Of a stretch of 64,000 bases of DNA, positions 29,899 through 37,733 are shown piece by piece. Location of the stretch: positions 1,321,501-1,385,500 of the forward strand of contig NC_014623.1 in assembly GCF_000165485.1 (NCBI RefSeq), read 5' to 3'. How positions within the stretch are numbered: the stretch's first letter is position 1; every line of letters begins with the position of its first letter. Position numbers and translations under genes: made by a program. Below the pieces are notes generated by a model that was not told the origin of the DNA, made no database searches, and saw only the letters and a list, made by a program, of their open reading frames with translations. Origin of the DNA: Stigmatella aurantiaca DW4/3-1. GTDB taxonomy: Bacteria > Myxococcota > Myxococcia > Myxococcales > Myxococcaceae.

Positions 29899-31149
29899 CT
29901 ACCGCCAGAAGCCGATGGAGAGGCCGACGTTGGTGTAGCGGCGTGCCAGGTCGAATGAGCCGCTGAAGGACCAGTCCTGCCAGTAACGGAAGAGGAATAC
30001 CTCGAAGCCGCCGGTGAGGTGGGGACGGGGTGCCTGGTCCTCGAAGGGAGAGGGCTCCACGAAGAGGCCCAGCCGGGTGCGGACCCTGCCCGGCCACGTG
30101 TCGTGTTCGGCACCCACGCGCGGTTGGATGAGCAAGGCGCTGCCCACGCTCTCCGGCTGCGTGTCGAAGGAGGCCACCGAGCGCAGCGCGACCGAGCGCT
30201 CGACGCTGGAGATGAAGTCCACCTGTCCCGAGACGAGCAGCGAGCCGCTGGGCACGTCCAGCGGCTCGTCGGGCGGCATGTTCAGCTCGCCGTCCTCCAG
30301 CAACTGCCGGCGCGCCGACGGGGCCAGGCGGTTGTAGCGCTCCGCGCCCTCGCCGAAGCGGCGGCTCGCCCCCAGCGAGAGCACCGCCGGGGACACCACG
30401 CCGGAGTAGATGGGGCGCCCCCCCAGCACCGGCTGTTGCCCCTCCGCCTGCTGCCAGTTGCCCACCACCTCCGGGCGCACCGCGATGCCAATCCGGTAGG
30501 GGCGCCCGTGGGGCCGGAACAGCATGTCCAGCGAGAGCCCCGTTCCGCCGTAGCGCCAGTCCTGCTTGCCCTGCGAGAGCGTGGCCTGCCCAGCGTAGAG
30601 GCCCAGCGAGACGATGAAGTCGTCCTGTCCAAAGGCCAGGGCCCCCGCCAGCGCCGAGTGGGTGACGGACACCCGGATGTAGTCCTCCGAGCGGCACTCG
30701 GGCGTGGCGCAGTAGCTCACGGTGCGCGTGCGCAGGAACGTCCCCAGGCCGAACTTCTTGTATTGGAGCAGCAACCCCAACAGGTACTGGCGGCTCCGGG
30801 GCGCCTCGTCCGCCAGCCCGTCATTGTCCAGGTCCTGCCGCCGCCGGTTGGAGATCGGCACATCCAGCAGCGAGAAGGTGACGCCCACGTCCCAGTCCCG
30901 CTCCAGGCCCGGCGCCCGGTGCGCCAGCGCCGCCAGGTTGCTGGCGAAGCCCGCCGTGCCCTCGGCGATGCCCGCGAAGGCGCCGCCCATGGCCACCATG
31001 CGCGTGGAGCCCATCAGCACCCCCGAGTTCAGGTACAGCCGCTCCGGCCGTGGCTCCACGGGGGGCTCCGGCGTGGGCTCGTCCTGCGCCTCGGCGGCAA
31101 AGGCGGTGGCGAGCACCGCAAGGCACCACAGGGAGGGCATCCGGCGCAT
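29899..31149 (-). CDS. Outer-membrane beta-barrel protein (PorV/FadL-like)
   Basis: A 416-residue exported protein (signal SLWCLAVLATAFAAEA). The mature N-terminus has MGSTRMVAMGGAFAGIAEGT followed by FASNLAALAHRAPG, the glycine-rich hatch-like motif seen in FadL/PorV-like barrels. The rest alternates short turns and amphipathic strands and ends on an aromatic-rich strand (NVGLSIGFWR). It is last in the glpK operon, 17 bp after the pterin dehydratase gene. Cargo or role unknown. Confidence 0.7.
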   Translation of the reverse strand: MRRMPSLWCLAVLATAFAAEAQDEPTPEPPVEPRPERLYLNSGVLMGSTRMVAMGGAFAGIAEGTAGFASNLAALAHRAPGLERDWDVGVTFSLLDVPISNRRRQDLDNDGLADEAPRSRQYLLGLLLQYKKFGLGTFLRTRTVSYCATPECRSEDYIRVSVTHSALAGALAFGQDDFIVSLGLYAGQATLSQGKQDWRYGGTGLSLDMLFRPHGRPYRIGIAVRPEVVGNWQQAEGQQPVLGGRPIYSGVVSPAVLSLGASRRFGEGAERYNRLAPSARRQLLEDGELNMPPDEPLDVPSGSLLVSGQVDFISSVERSVALRSVASFDTQPESVGSALLIQPRVGAEHDTWPGRVRTRLGLFVEPSPFEDQAPRPHLTGGFEVFLFRYWQDWSFSGSFDLARRYTNVGLSIGFWR

Positions 31150-31166
31150 GGGGGTCCTTTCGCCTG

Positions 31167-31475
31167 CTACTGGCCGATGGCCTCCGTGAAGAGGCGGTCC
31201 GCCTCGGCCGCCAGCCCCGTGTCCCGCGAGGTGAGCCCTCCCGCATCGTGGGTCACGAGCGCCAGCGTCACCTTGCGCCAGCGGATGTCGATGTCGGGGT
31301 GGTGGTCCGCGCGCTCCGCCACCTGGGCCACCCGCTCCACGAAGGCGATCCCCGTCAGGAACGCCGGGAACTCGTAGGTGCGGCGAATCATCCCCCCCTC
31401 GTGTTTCCATCCGGGGTGTCCGGTGAGGAAGGTCTGGAGCGCTTCGGGGGTCAGCAGCGTGCGGTCGTAGGTCAT
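31167..31475 (-). CDS. phhB: Pterin-4a-carbinolamine dehydratase
   Basis: A 102-residue protein of normal family length. Active-site histidines are in ADHHPDIDIRW (His58, His59) and the family C-terminal block is LALVTHDAGGLTSRD (His76-Asp77). It dehydrates 4a-hydroxytetrahydrobiopterin formed by aromatic amino acid hydroxylases. No hydroxylase gene is adjacent. The ATG overlaps the stop of the upstream lipoprotein (ATGA). Confidence 0.93.
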   Translation of the reverse strand: MTYDRTLLTPEALQTFLTGHPGWKHEGGMIRRTYEFPAFLTGIAFVERVAQVAERADHHPDIDIRWRKVTLALVTHDAGGLTSRDTGLAAEADRLFTEAIGQ

Positions 31476-32842
31476 GGGTTGGGAACTCCGTGGGATGACA
31501 AGGCAGGTGGCCGCGACAGGACGCGCAGCCCCGTAGGGGTGCCTCCCGGGGTGATGGTCAGCGAGCGGCCCCACATCAGGGTGGTCGAGGCCCGGGCGTC
31601 AATGAGTCCCGAGTCCAGGTACTCCAGCAGGATGCGCCGCTGGAGGGGGTCGTACACGGGCATGAGGACATGAGGGGGACGGAGCGTGCGGCTCGTGTCC
31701 GCGGGGAAGGACTGGTTGGACGTCAGGACGGGGAGCACGGTGGGCTGCCCGGTGGGAAGCAGGGAAGTGGTTTGCACCTCGGACAGGGAGAGGGTGGCCC
31801 GCGGCACGAGTCCCGCCCCCGTCCACTCGTGAAAGGTCAGCACCCGGGAGCTCAAGAACTCCTCGACCCACAACCCTCCTGGTTCGAAGCCCACCACGTT
31901 CCCGTTGAACGCCGAGCAGGCCGAGGCCGTGCGCTCGAAGCGGCCCTTCACGAGGGTGTAGGGGCACGCCTCATTGGAAAAAGAGGAGGAGCTCAGCAGC
32001 GGACTGAGGGTGATGCCCAGCGTGTCCCCCGCGCGCATCAGCAGCCCCTTGGGTCCCCCCAGCCCGGGCGGAAGGGGGCCCGGGCCCGTGGTGGGCGCCC
32101 AGCGCGTGGTGCCTCCGCTGGTGAGCCCCGTTCCATCGAAGGTGATGCGTTGGACGGTCTGGGCGTGGAGTGTCACCAACTCCTCGGCGGTGGCCAGCAG
32201 GGACTCCACCGCGCCCTCGGTGTGCGGCCAGGTCCCGGTGAGTTCGAGGTCCGTGCCCGTGTCCACGTAGCGCTGGATCTGCCGCGGGTCCATCATCCAC
32301 ACCACGTTCCCCGCCACGGCGAGGCGGCCCTCGGGGAACTGGAGCAAGGCGGTGCCATCGCGCATCACGCTCGAATCGCACGCCCAGGCCCCGTGCAGGG
32401 TGCGCTCCAGCGAGTCGCACCCGAAGGGCAGGGTCTGGGGGGCTGTCTCGGTGGAGCGGTTCTGGGCCGCGTGGATGTCGGTCTGCAAGAGCCCTCCCAC
32501 CGGATCAAACGCGGCGAAGAGGTGGTAGCGGCCTGTCTGCATCGGGGTGAACTGGAGGAAGCCCACGGTGGGGCTGGCCGGGTTGAATGTGCTCTGGACC
32601 TCGACAGGCAGGTTGTCCGGGCCAGACAGCTCCACCGCGAGGGAGGAGGGGAGCGTCTTGTCCGATTCGCACTCCGACAGCACCGCGTGGAGGGCCAGCT
32701 TCGCGGGGACGCCCACCAGGACCAGCTCCTGCAGGTTGGCGCGCCCGCCCAAATCTCCCGAAACACAGGGGGTGGGGCACGCCGGCAGGCTGGCCAGCAG
32801 CGCGAGGGCCCCCAGCAGAGACAGGGCGCGTCCCGGGCTCAT
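31472..32842 (-). CDS. Hypothetical lipoprotein
   Basis: A 456-residue protein with signal and lipobox LLASLPAC (Cys22). The mature part is Ser/Thr/Gly/Pro-rich and beta-like, with scattered cysteines and no motif I recognise. The ATG at 32842 overlaps the glpK stop, and its stop overlaps the start of the pterin dehydratase gene, so it is tightly coupled on both sides. The reading frame runs open far upstream inside glpK, but that part is antisense-like noise. Confidence 0.75.
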   Translation of the reverse strand: MSPGRALSLLGALALLASLPACPTPCVSGDLGGRANLQELVLVGVPAKLALHAVLSECESDKTLPSSLAVELSGPDNLPVEVQSTFNPASPTVGFLQFTPMQTGRYHLFAAFDPVGGLLQTDIHAAQNRSTETAPQTLPFGCDSLERTLHGAWACDSSVMRDGTALLQFPEGRLAVAGNVVWMMDPRQIQRYVDTGTDLELTGTWPHTEGAVESLLATAEELVTLHAQTVQRITFDGTGLTSGGTTRWAPTTGPGPLPPGLGGPKGLLMRAGDTLGITLSPLLSSSSFSNEACPYTLVKGRFERTASACSAFNGNVVGFEPGGLWVEEFLSSRVLTFHEWTGAGLVPRATLSLSEVQTTSLLPTGQPTVLPVLTSNQSFPADTSRTLRPPHVLMPVYDPLQRRILLEYLDSGLIDARASTTLMWGRSLTITPGGTPTGLRVLSRPPALSSHGVPNP

Positions 32843-34323
32843 GCCCGCTCCACCGCGCGCTTCCACTTCTCCAGGTGCCGCTGGCGCACCTCGGGCTTCA
32901 TCCGGGGCTTGAAGGTGCGCTCGGCCTTCCAGGCCCGGCGGATGGCCTCTGGACTGCTCCACACCCCGGCGCCCAGGCCGCCCAGGAAGGCGGCGCCCAG
33001 GCTCGTCGTCTCCAGGTTGCGCGGGCGCACCACCGGCGTGCCCAGCACGTCCGCCTGGTATTGCATCAGCAGGTTGTTGGCCGCCGCGCCCCCGTCCACC
33101 TTGAAGGAGGGGATGTCCCGGCCACTGTCGTGCCGCATCGCATTGGCCAGGTCGTGGATCTGCAACGCAATGCCCTCCAGCACCGAGCGCGCCAGGTGCG
33201 CCACCGTGGTGGAGCGGTCGATGCCCGCGAACAGGCCCCGGGCCTCGGGCCGCCAGTGCGGCGCGCCCAGCCCCGCGAGCGCCGGCACGAAGACGACGTC
33301 CCCGGAGTCCTTCACGCTCTCGGCCAGGGCCTCGATGTCCGGCGCGCGCTTGATGACCTTGAGCCCATCGCGCAGCCATTGGACCGCCGCCCCCGCGATG
33401 AAGGAACTGCCCTCCAGGGCGTAGCTGGTGCGCTCGCCCAGCCGCCACGCCACCGTGGTCAGCAGCCCCGCCGTGGAGCGCACCGGCGTGCTCCCCGTGT
33501 TCATCAGCAGGAAGGCCCCCGTGCCATAGGTGCACTTGGACTCGCCGGGCTCGAAGCAGGCCTGGCCGAAGAGCGCCGCCTGCTGGTCTCCCGCCATCCC
33601 CGCGATGGGGATGCCGTCCGGCAGGCTCTTCATGCCGCGCGTGGTGCCGTACACCTCCGCCGAGCCCCGGATCTGCGGCAGGCACGCGGCCGGGACGCCC
33701 AGCAGCGCGCGCAGCTCGTCATCCCAAGTGAGCGAGCGCAGGTCCATCAGCAGCGTGCGGCTGGCGTTGGACACGTCGGTGACGTGGACCGCGCCCCCGG
33801 TGAGCCGGTACACCAGCCACGTGTCGATGGTGCCGAAGCACACCTCGCCTTTCTCCGCCCGGGTGCGCGCCCCCTTCACGTGCTCGAACATCCAGGTGAG
33901 CTTGGTGCCGGAGAAGTACGGATCCAGCACCAGCCCCGTCACCTCGCGCACCCGCGGCTCCACGCCCCGGGCCTTGAGCTGCTGGCAGATGTCCGCCGTG
34001 CGCCGGTCCTGCCACACAATGGCGCGCGCCAACGGTTTGCCCGTCCCCCGGTGCCACAGCCCTGTGGTCTCCCGTTGGTTGGTGATGCCCACCGCGGCGA
34101 TGTGTTGGCCCTTGAGCCCCGCGTCCCGCAGGGCCCGGGCGATGCAATACTCACTGGAGGCCCAAATTTCCTCCAGGTCGTGCTCTACCCACGAGGGCTT
34201 GGGGAAGTGCTGGGTGAACTCGCGGTAGGCGCGGCCCACCACCTGAAGGCGGGAGTCGAGGATGGTGACGTGGGTGCCGGTGGTGCCCTGATCGATCGCC
34301 AGGACGTGCTTCGCTGGGGCCAT
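32839..34323 (-). CDS. glpK: Glycerol kinase
   Basis: A 494-residue FGGY-family kinase. Phosphate-binding strand AIDQGTTGTHVTILD near the N-terminus, ITNQRETTGLWHRGTGKPLA, AIVWQDRRTADIC and the C-terminal FGGY-type signature with VDGGAAANNLLMQYQAD are all present. These are typical of GlpK, which phosphorylates glycerol with ATP. I chose the ATG at 34323 (GGAGGAC six bases upstream) rather than the longer frame from 34359. No glpF or glpD lies nearby; the operon continues with a lipoprotein. Confidence 0.95.
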   Translation of the reverse strand: MAPAKHVLAIDQGTTGTHVTILDSRLQVVGRAYREFTQHFPKPSWVEHDLEEIWASSEYCIARALRDAGLKGQHIAAVGITNQRETTGLWHRGTGKPLARAIVWQDRRTADICQQLKARGVEPRVREVTGLVLDPYFSGTKLTWMFEHVKGARTRAEKGEVCFGTIDTWLVYRLTGGAVHVTDVSNASRTLLMDLRSLTWDDELRALLGVPAACLPQIRGSAEVYGTTRGMKSLPDGIPIAGMAGDQQAALFGQACFEPGESKCTYGTGAFLLMNTGSTPVRSTAGLLTTVAWRLGERTSYALEGSSFIAGAAVQWLRDGLKVIKRAPDIEALAESVKDSGDVVFVPALAGLGAPHWRPEARGLFAGIDRSTTVAHLARSVLEGIALQIHDLANAMRHDSGRDIPSFKVDGGAAANNLLMQYQADVLGTPVVRPRNLETTSLGAAFLGGLGAGVWSSPEAIRRAWKAERTFKPRMKPEVRQRHLEKWKRAVERA

Positions 34324-34418
34324 GAGTGTCCTCCGCCGGGCCATGCCGGATGGGGGCACACCTTACCCGAGGCCGAGGAGTGGGCAGGATGGCTTAGAGG
34401 GATTAACCTGGGGCCGTC

Positions 34419-34949
34419 ATGCCGTCCGTGCAGCAGCTCCGCCCCTTTGCCGAAGCGCCCCTGGAGGCCTTCCGTGCCGCCTCCGGCCCGGTGGCCCTCA
34501 TCCAGCAGCCGCCGGATCCCGTCTTCCAACGGGTGGCGCGGCAGCTCGGCGAGGGACGCACGGTGGTCATGGCGCACCGCACCCGGCTGGTGGAGCGGTT
34601 GCTGGCCATGCTCCAGGGGTTCCACCACCTGGAGGTGCACCTGCTCCAGCCGCGCCGGGATGGCGAGGTCTTCACTGTAGGACGGTTGGATACCTGTGTG
34701 CTGGTGGTGCGGGACCCTTCCGTCTCCAAGCTCCACGCGATGCTGCGCTGGGACGCCCGGCAGAACCGGTGCTCCGTGGTGGATGCGGGCTCGATGAACG
34801 GCACCTTCGTCAACGCCGTGCCGCTGGGCGCGCAGCAGGAGTTGCCGCTGAACGATGGGGACGCGCTGGCCTTCGGGGACTCCCAGTTCCTCTACGTGCA
34901 CATCGAGACCCTGCATGCGCACCTGAGGCTCATCCAGGACCCGGTGTAG
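34419..34949 (+). CDS. FHA-domain protein
   Basis: A 176-residue protein. The C-terminal ~100 residues are a forkhead-associated domain with the phosphothreonine-binding set Gly88-Arg89 (FTVGRLD), Ser103 and His106 (SVSKLHAML), and Asn127 (GSMNGTFVN). The N-terminal ~80 residues have no recognised domain. It probably binds a phosphothreonine target of one of the many myxobacterial kinases. Divergent from glpK with a 95-bp gap. Confidence 0.88.
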   Translation: MPSVQQLRPFAEAPLEAFRAASGPVALIQQPPDPVFQRVARQLGEGRTVVMAHRTRLVERLLAMLQGFHHLEVHLLQPRRDGEVFTVGRLDTCVLVVRDPSVSKLHAMLRWDARQNRCSVVDAGSMNGTFVNAVPLGAQQELPLNDGDALAFGDSQFLYVHIETLHAHLRLIQDPV

Positions 34950-34981
34950 GGGCGGGAACCCTCTCGTGCGGCCTCCCGGGC

Positions 34982-35188
34982 TCAGGAGACGCGGCGCCGG
35001 TTCAGGAAGCCGCGCGTGAGGTAGGCGGCGAGCCCGCCCAGCGTCATCCGGCCCAGCGAACCCCCGAAGAAGCCAGAGGGATGGGCGCGGCGTTGGCTCC
35101 AGCCGTACGGGCGCCGGCCGCCACCGCGGCCATAACTCCGGCGGGAAGAGATGCCGAGGGCGTTCAACAGGTTTCCGAGGACGGCCAT
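34982..35188 (-). CDS. Small basic Gly/Arg-rich protein
   Basis: A 68-residue protein from an ATG with AGGAG seven bases upstream. It has an amphipathic start (MAVLGNLLNALGISSRR), a Gly/Arg/Tyr-rich middle and a short hydrophobic segment (TLGGLAAYLTRGF) before a basic end. No family is recognised. It could associate with the membrane. Confidence 0.5.
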   Translation of the reverse strand: MAVLGNLLNALGISSRRSYGRGGGRRPYGWSQRRAHPSGFFGGSLGRMTLGGLAAYLTRGFLNRRRVS

Positions 35189-35481
35189 GGTGTCGCTCCT
35201 GTGAAGGGGGAAGGCTCCCGAGCCCTTGGGCCCCGAGGCCGGGTCGAGAGTGCCCTTCAAGGTGGCCCCTGGGCGGGAACGGGACAGCCCTTCCCGCAAC
35301 AGGGTCTGAAGCGCTTGTTCCGCGAGGGGGCGAGGGGCCAACCCCCTGGCATGTTCCGGGAGGCACCGGCCAGGACGGACAGCACGCGAGAGGCTTGCCT
35401 GCCTGGCGGCGAGGAGTGTCGGGGCCGTGCCTACCTTTGCCTCACCGGCGCCTTGGCGCGCATGCGAGGGAGGGTGGAGAC
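35189..35481. other. Intergenic region before the sugar permease
   Basis: About 290 bp between the divergent small protein and the MFS gene, with no supported gene. GAGGGAGGGTGGAG just before 35482 contains the permease ribosome binding site. Confidence 0.35.
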
Positions 35482-36906
35482 ATGGCCAGCATCACGGATA
35501 CCCGAACCGGTGGGGTCTCAGCCCTGCCCCCGCAGGTCTCCATCGCCCGGGTCTCCCTGGTGGCGATGGTGGCCGCGCTGGGGGGGTTCCTCTTCGGATT
35601 TGATACCTCGGTCATCAATGGGGCCGTGGGGGCGCTGCAATCCACCTTTGCCGCGAGCCAATGGGCCACTGGCTTGGCGGTGTCCTCCGCGCTGGTGGGC
35701 TCGGCCTTCGGCGCATTCTTCGCGGGCTCCATGGCGGACCGGCTGGGCCGCGCCCGGACGATGATGGTGGCCTCGCTCCTGTTCACCCTGAGCGCGCTGG
35801 GCTCGGGGCTGTGCGTGACGCTCTGGGATCTCAGCGCCTGGCGGCTCATGGGCGGGGTGGCGATCGGCGTGGCCAGCGTCGTGGCGCCCGCCTACATCGC
35901 CGAGATTGCCCCCGCGCACCTGCGGGGCCGGCTCGGGGCGCTCCAGCAACTGGCCATCGTCATCGGCATCTTTGCCGCGCTGCTGGGGGACTATGCCATC
36001 GCCACGGGGGCGGGCTCGGCGACGGAGCCGTTCTGGCTCGGCATCCCGGCCTGGCGCTGGATGTTCTGGTCCGCGCTGCCGGCCGCGGCGCTCTACGGCA
36101 TCGGCGCCTTCTTCATCCCCGAGTCCCCGCGCTACCTCGTCGCCCGGGGCAACGAGGCGCAAGCCCTGGTGGTCCTGCGAGGCATCATCGGGGACTCCGC
36201 CCCGTCCAAGGTGGTGGAGATCCGCCGCTCGCTCCGGACCGAGCATGTCCCGCGCTTCAAGGACCTGCGCGCGCCCCGCTTCGGACTGCTGCCCATCGTC
36301 TGGGTGGGCATCCTCCTGGCGATGCTCCAGCAGTTCGTGGGCATCAACGTCATCTTCTATTACTCGAGCGTGTTGTGGCAGGCGGTGGGCTTCTCCGAGA
36401 AGGACTCGCTGGCCATCACCGTCATCACCAGCTTCACCAACATCGTCACCACGGTCATCGCCATCCTGTGCGTGGATCGCTTCGGACGGAAGCCGTTGCT
36501 CATCCTGGGCTCCATCGGCATGGCGCTCACGCTGGGCCTGCTGGCCTTCCTGTTTGGCACCGCGGGCGTGGATGCCCAGGGCAATCCCCTCCTCCAGGGC
36601 AGCCGGGGGATGCTCGCCCTCATCTGCGCCAACGCCTACGTCTTCAGCTTCGGGTTCTCCTGGGGGCCCGTGGTCTGGGTGTTGCTCGGCGAGATGTTCC
36701 CCAACCGGATCCGCGCGCTCGCCCTGTCCATCGCCGCGGCGGCGCAGTGGGTGGCCAACTTCGTGGTCTCCGCCTCGTTCCCCTCTCTCAAGGAGGTGGG
36801 GCTGGGCTGGGCCTATGGGCTCTACACCGCCGCCGCGGTCCTCTCGCTCTTCTTCACCCTGCGCTACATCCGCGAGACGAAGGGCAAGGAGCTGGAGCAG
36901 ATGTAG
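35482..36906 (+). CDS. Sugar porter family MFS transporter
   Basis: A 474-residue permease with 12 predicted helices. Sugar-porter signatures are clear: GFDTSVINGA in helix 1, the loop motif DRLGRAR, PAYIAEIAPAHLRGRLGALQ after helix 4, PESPRYLV, QQFVGINVIFYYS in helix 7, DRFGRKPL, and the terminal RETKGKELEQ. It would import a sugar by proton symport. The ATG at 35482 with GGAG upstream is preferred to the longer frame. Ends convergently with the XRE gene. Confidence 0.93.
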   Translation: MASITDTRTGGVSALPPQVSIARVSLVAMVAALGGFLFGFDTSVINGAVGALQSTFAASQWATGLAVSSALVGSAFGAFFAGSMADRLGRARTMMVASLLFTLSALGSGLCVTLWDLSAWRLMGGVAIGVASVVAPAYIAEIAPAHLRGRLGALQQLAIVIGIFAALLGDYAIATGAGSATEPFWLGIPAWRWMFWSALPAAALYGIGAFFIPESPRYLVARGNEAQALVVLRGIIGDSAPSKVVEIRRSLRTEHVPRFKDLRAPRFGLLPIVWVGILLAMLQQFVGINVIFYYSSVLWQAVGFSEKDSLAITVITSFTNIVTTVIAILCVDRFGRKPLLILGSIGMALTLGLLAFLFGTAGVDAQGNPLLQGSRGMLALICANAYVFSFGFSWGPVVWVLLGEMFPNRIRALALSIAAAAQWVANFVVSASFPSLKEVGLGWAYGLYTAAAVLSLFFTLRYIRETKGKELEQM

Positions 36907-36913
36907 TGCGCCT

Positions 36914-37732
36914 TCAGCCGAGGGGCTCCATCGTCTGGAGCCGCTGGAACACTTCGTGGGGGTGTTGCGCGCCGGCGAGCTGGTCCGCCAGCCCCTGGTT
37001 CGCCAGCCGGGCCACGTGGGCGAGCTGCATGAGGCTGGAGCGCCCCCGCTCCGGGCCCATGAGGGCCACCACCAGCCGCAGCGGAAGCCCGTCCGGGGTC
37101 TCCACCTGGAGCGGACGGGCCAGCGTCACCAGCGTCGCCAGGGCAGGCCTCTCTGTTTGGAAGACACGCGGCACGGCGACGCCATTGCCCACGGCGCTGG
37201 AGACGTCCTCCTCGCGTTGCCGCAGGCGGGCCGCCAGCTCTCCCGCGCCCATGCCAGGGCAAGCGGGCGCAAGCCGCCCCGCGGCGACATCCAGCGCATC
37301 GTCCAGGTTGGCGCAGGACAGCTGGAGCACGAGCCGCTCGGGGGTGAGCAGCGAGGCCAGCGTGGCGGGGGGCTCGTCCCGGGAGGACTCTCGCGAGGGA
37401 AACTCCGCGTTGAGCAGCTGCCGCAGGCGGCTGAGCTGCTGGCGGTTGAGTTGCCGCTGGGCGATCTCCAGGAAGAGCTGCCCCGCCTCGGGCTCCTGCT
37501 CCAGGTAGCTGGCCATGAAGGGGCTCACCCGGTGGGCCACATCCATCAGGAGCGTGGGGGGAATGTCCAGCTCCCGGGCGATGGCGGAGATGCGCGCTGG
37601 GGTGGGCACCGCGTCCAGCCCGTGCTCGACCCGGCTGAGGTAAGCGCTCGAGACCCCGATGCGCTTGGCGAGGTCTCTCAGCGAGAGGCCCGCCTCCACG
37701 CGCAGCAGCCGCAAGGTGGCTCCCACGTGCAT
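36914..37732 (-). CDS. XRE-type regulator with a degenerate PTS EIIA domain
   Basis: A 272-residue fusion. Residues 3-65 are a Cro/C1-type helix-turn-helix (LRLLRVEAGLSLRDLAKRIG, then SSAYLSRVEHG). Residues about 125-265 resemble a fructose/nitrogen-type EIIA domain. The phosphorylation loop, usually NGIAIPH, reads NGVAVPR with Arg189 in place of the catalytic His, so phosphotransfer should be lost and the domain is probably a sensor. It lies one base after the antiporter stop, so the two form an operon. Confidence 0.8.
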   Translation of the reverse strand: MHVGATLRLLRVEAGLSLRDLAKRIGVSSAYLSRVEHGLDAVPTPARISAIARELDIPPTLLMDVAHRVSPFMASYLEQEPEAGQLFLEIAQRQLNRQQLSRLRQLLNAEFPSRESSRDEPPATLASLLTPERLVLQLSCANLDDALDVAAGRLAPACPGMGAGELAARLRQREEDVSSAVGNGVAVPRVFQTERPALATLVTLARPLQVETPDGLPLRLVVALMGPERGRSSLMQLAHVARLANQGLADQLAGAQHPHEVFQRLQTMEPLG

Positions 37733-37733
37733 A

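Noticed and set aside
31472-33685. Longer 737-codon reading of the lipoprotein gene
   Set aside because: The extra N-terminal part is antisense-like sequence inside glpK. The ATG at 32842 gives a proper lipoprotein signal and overlaps the glpK stop.
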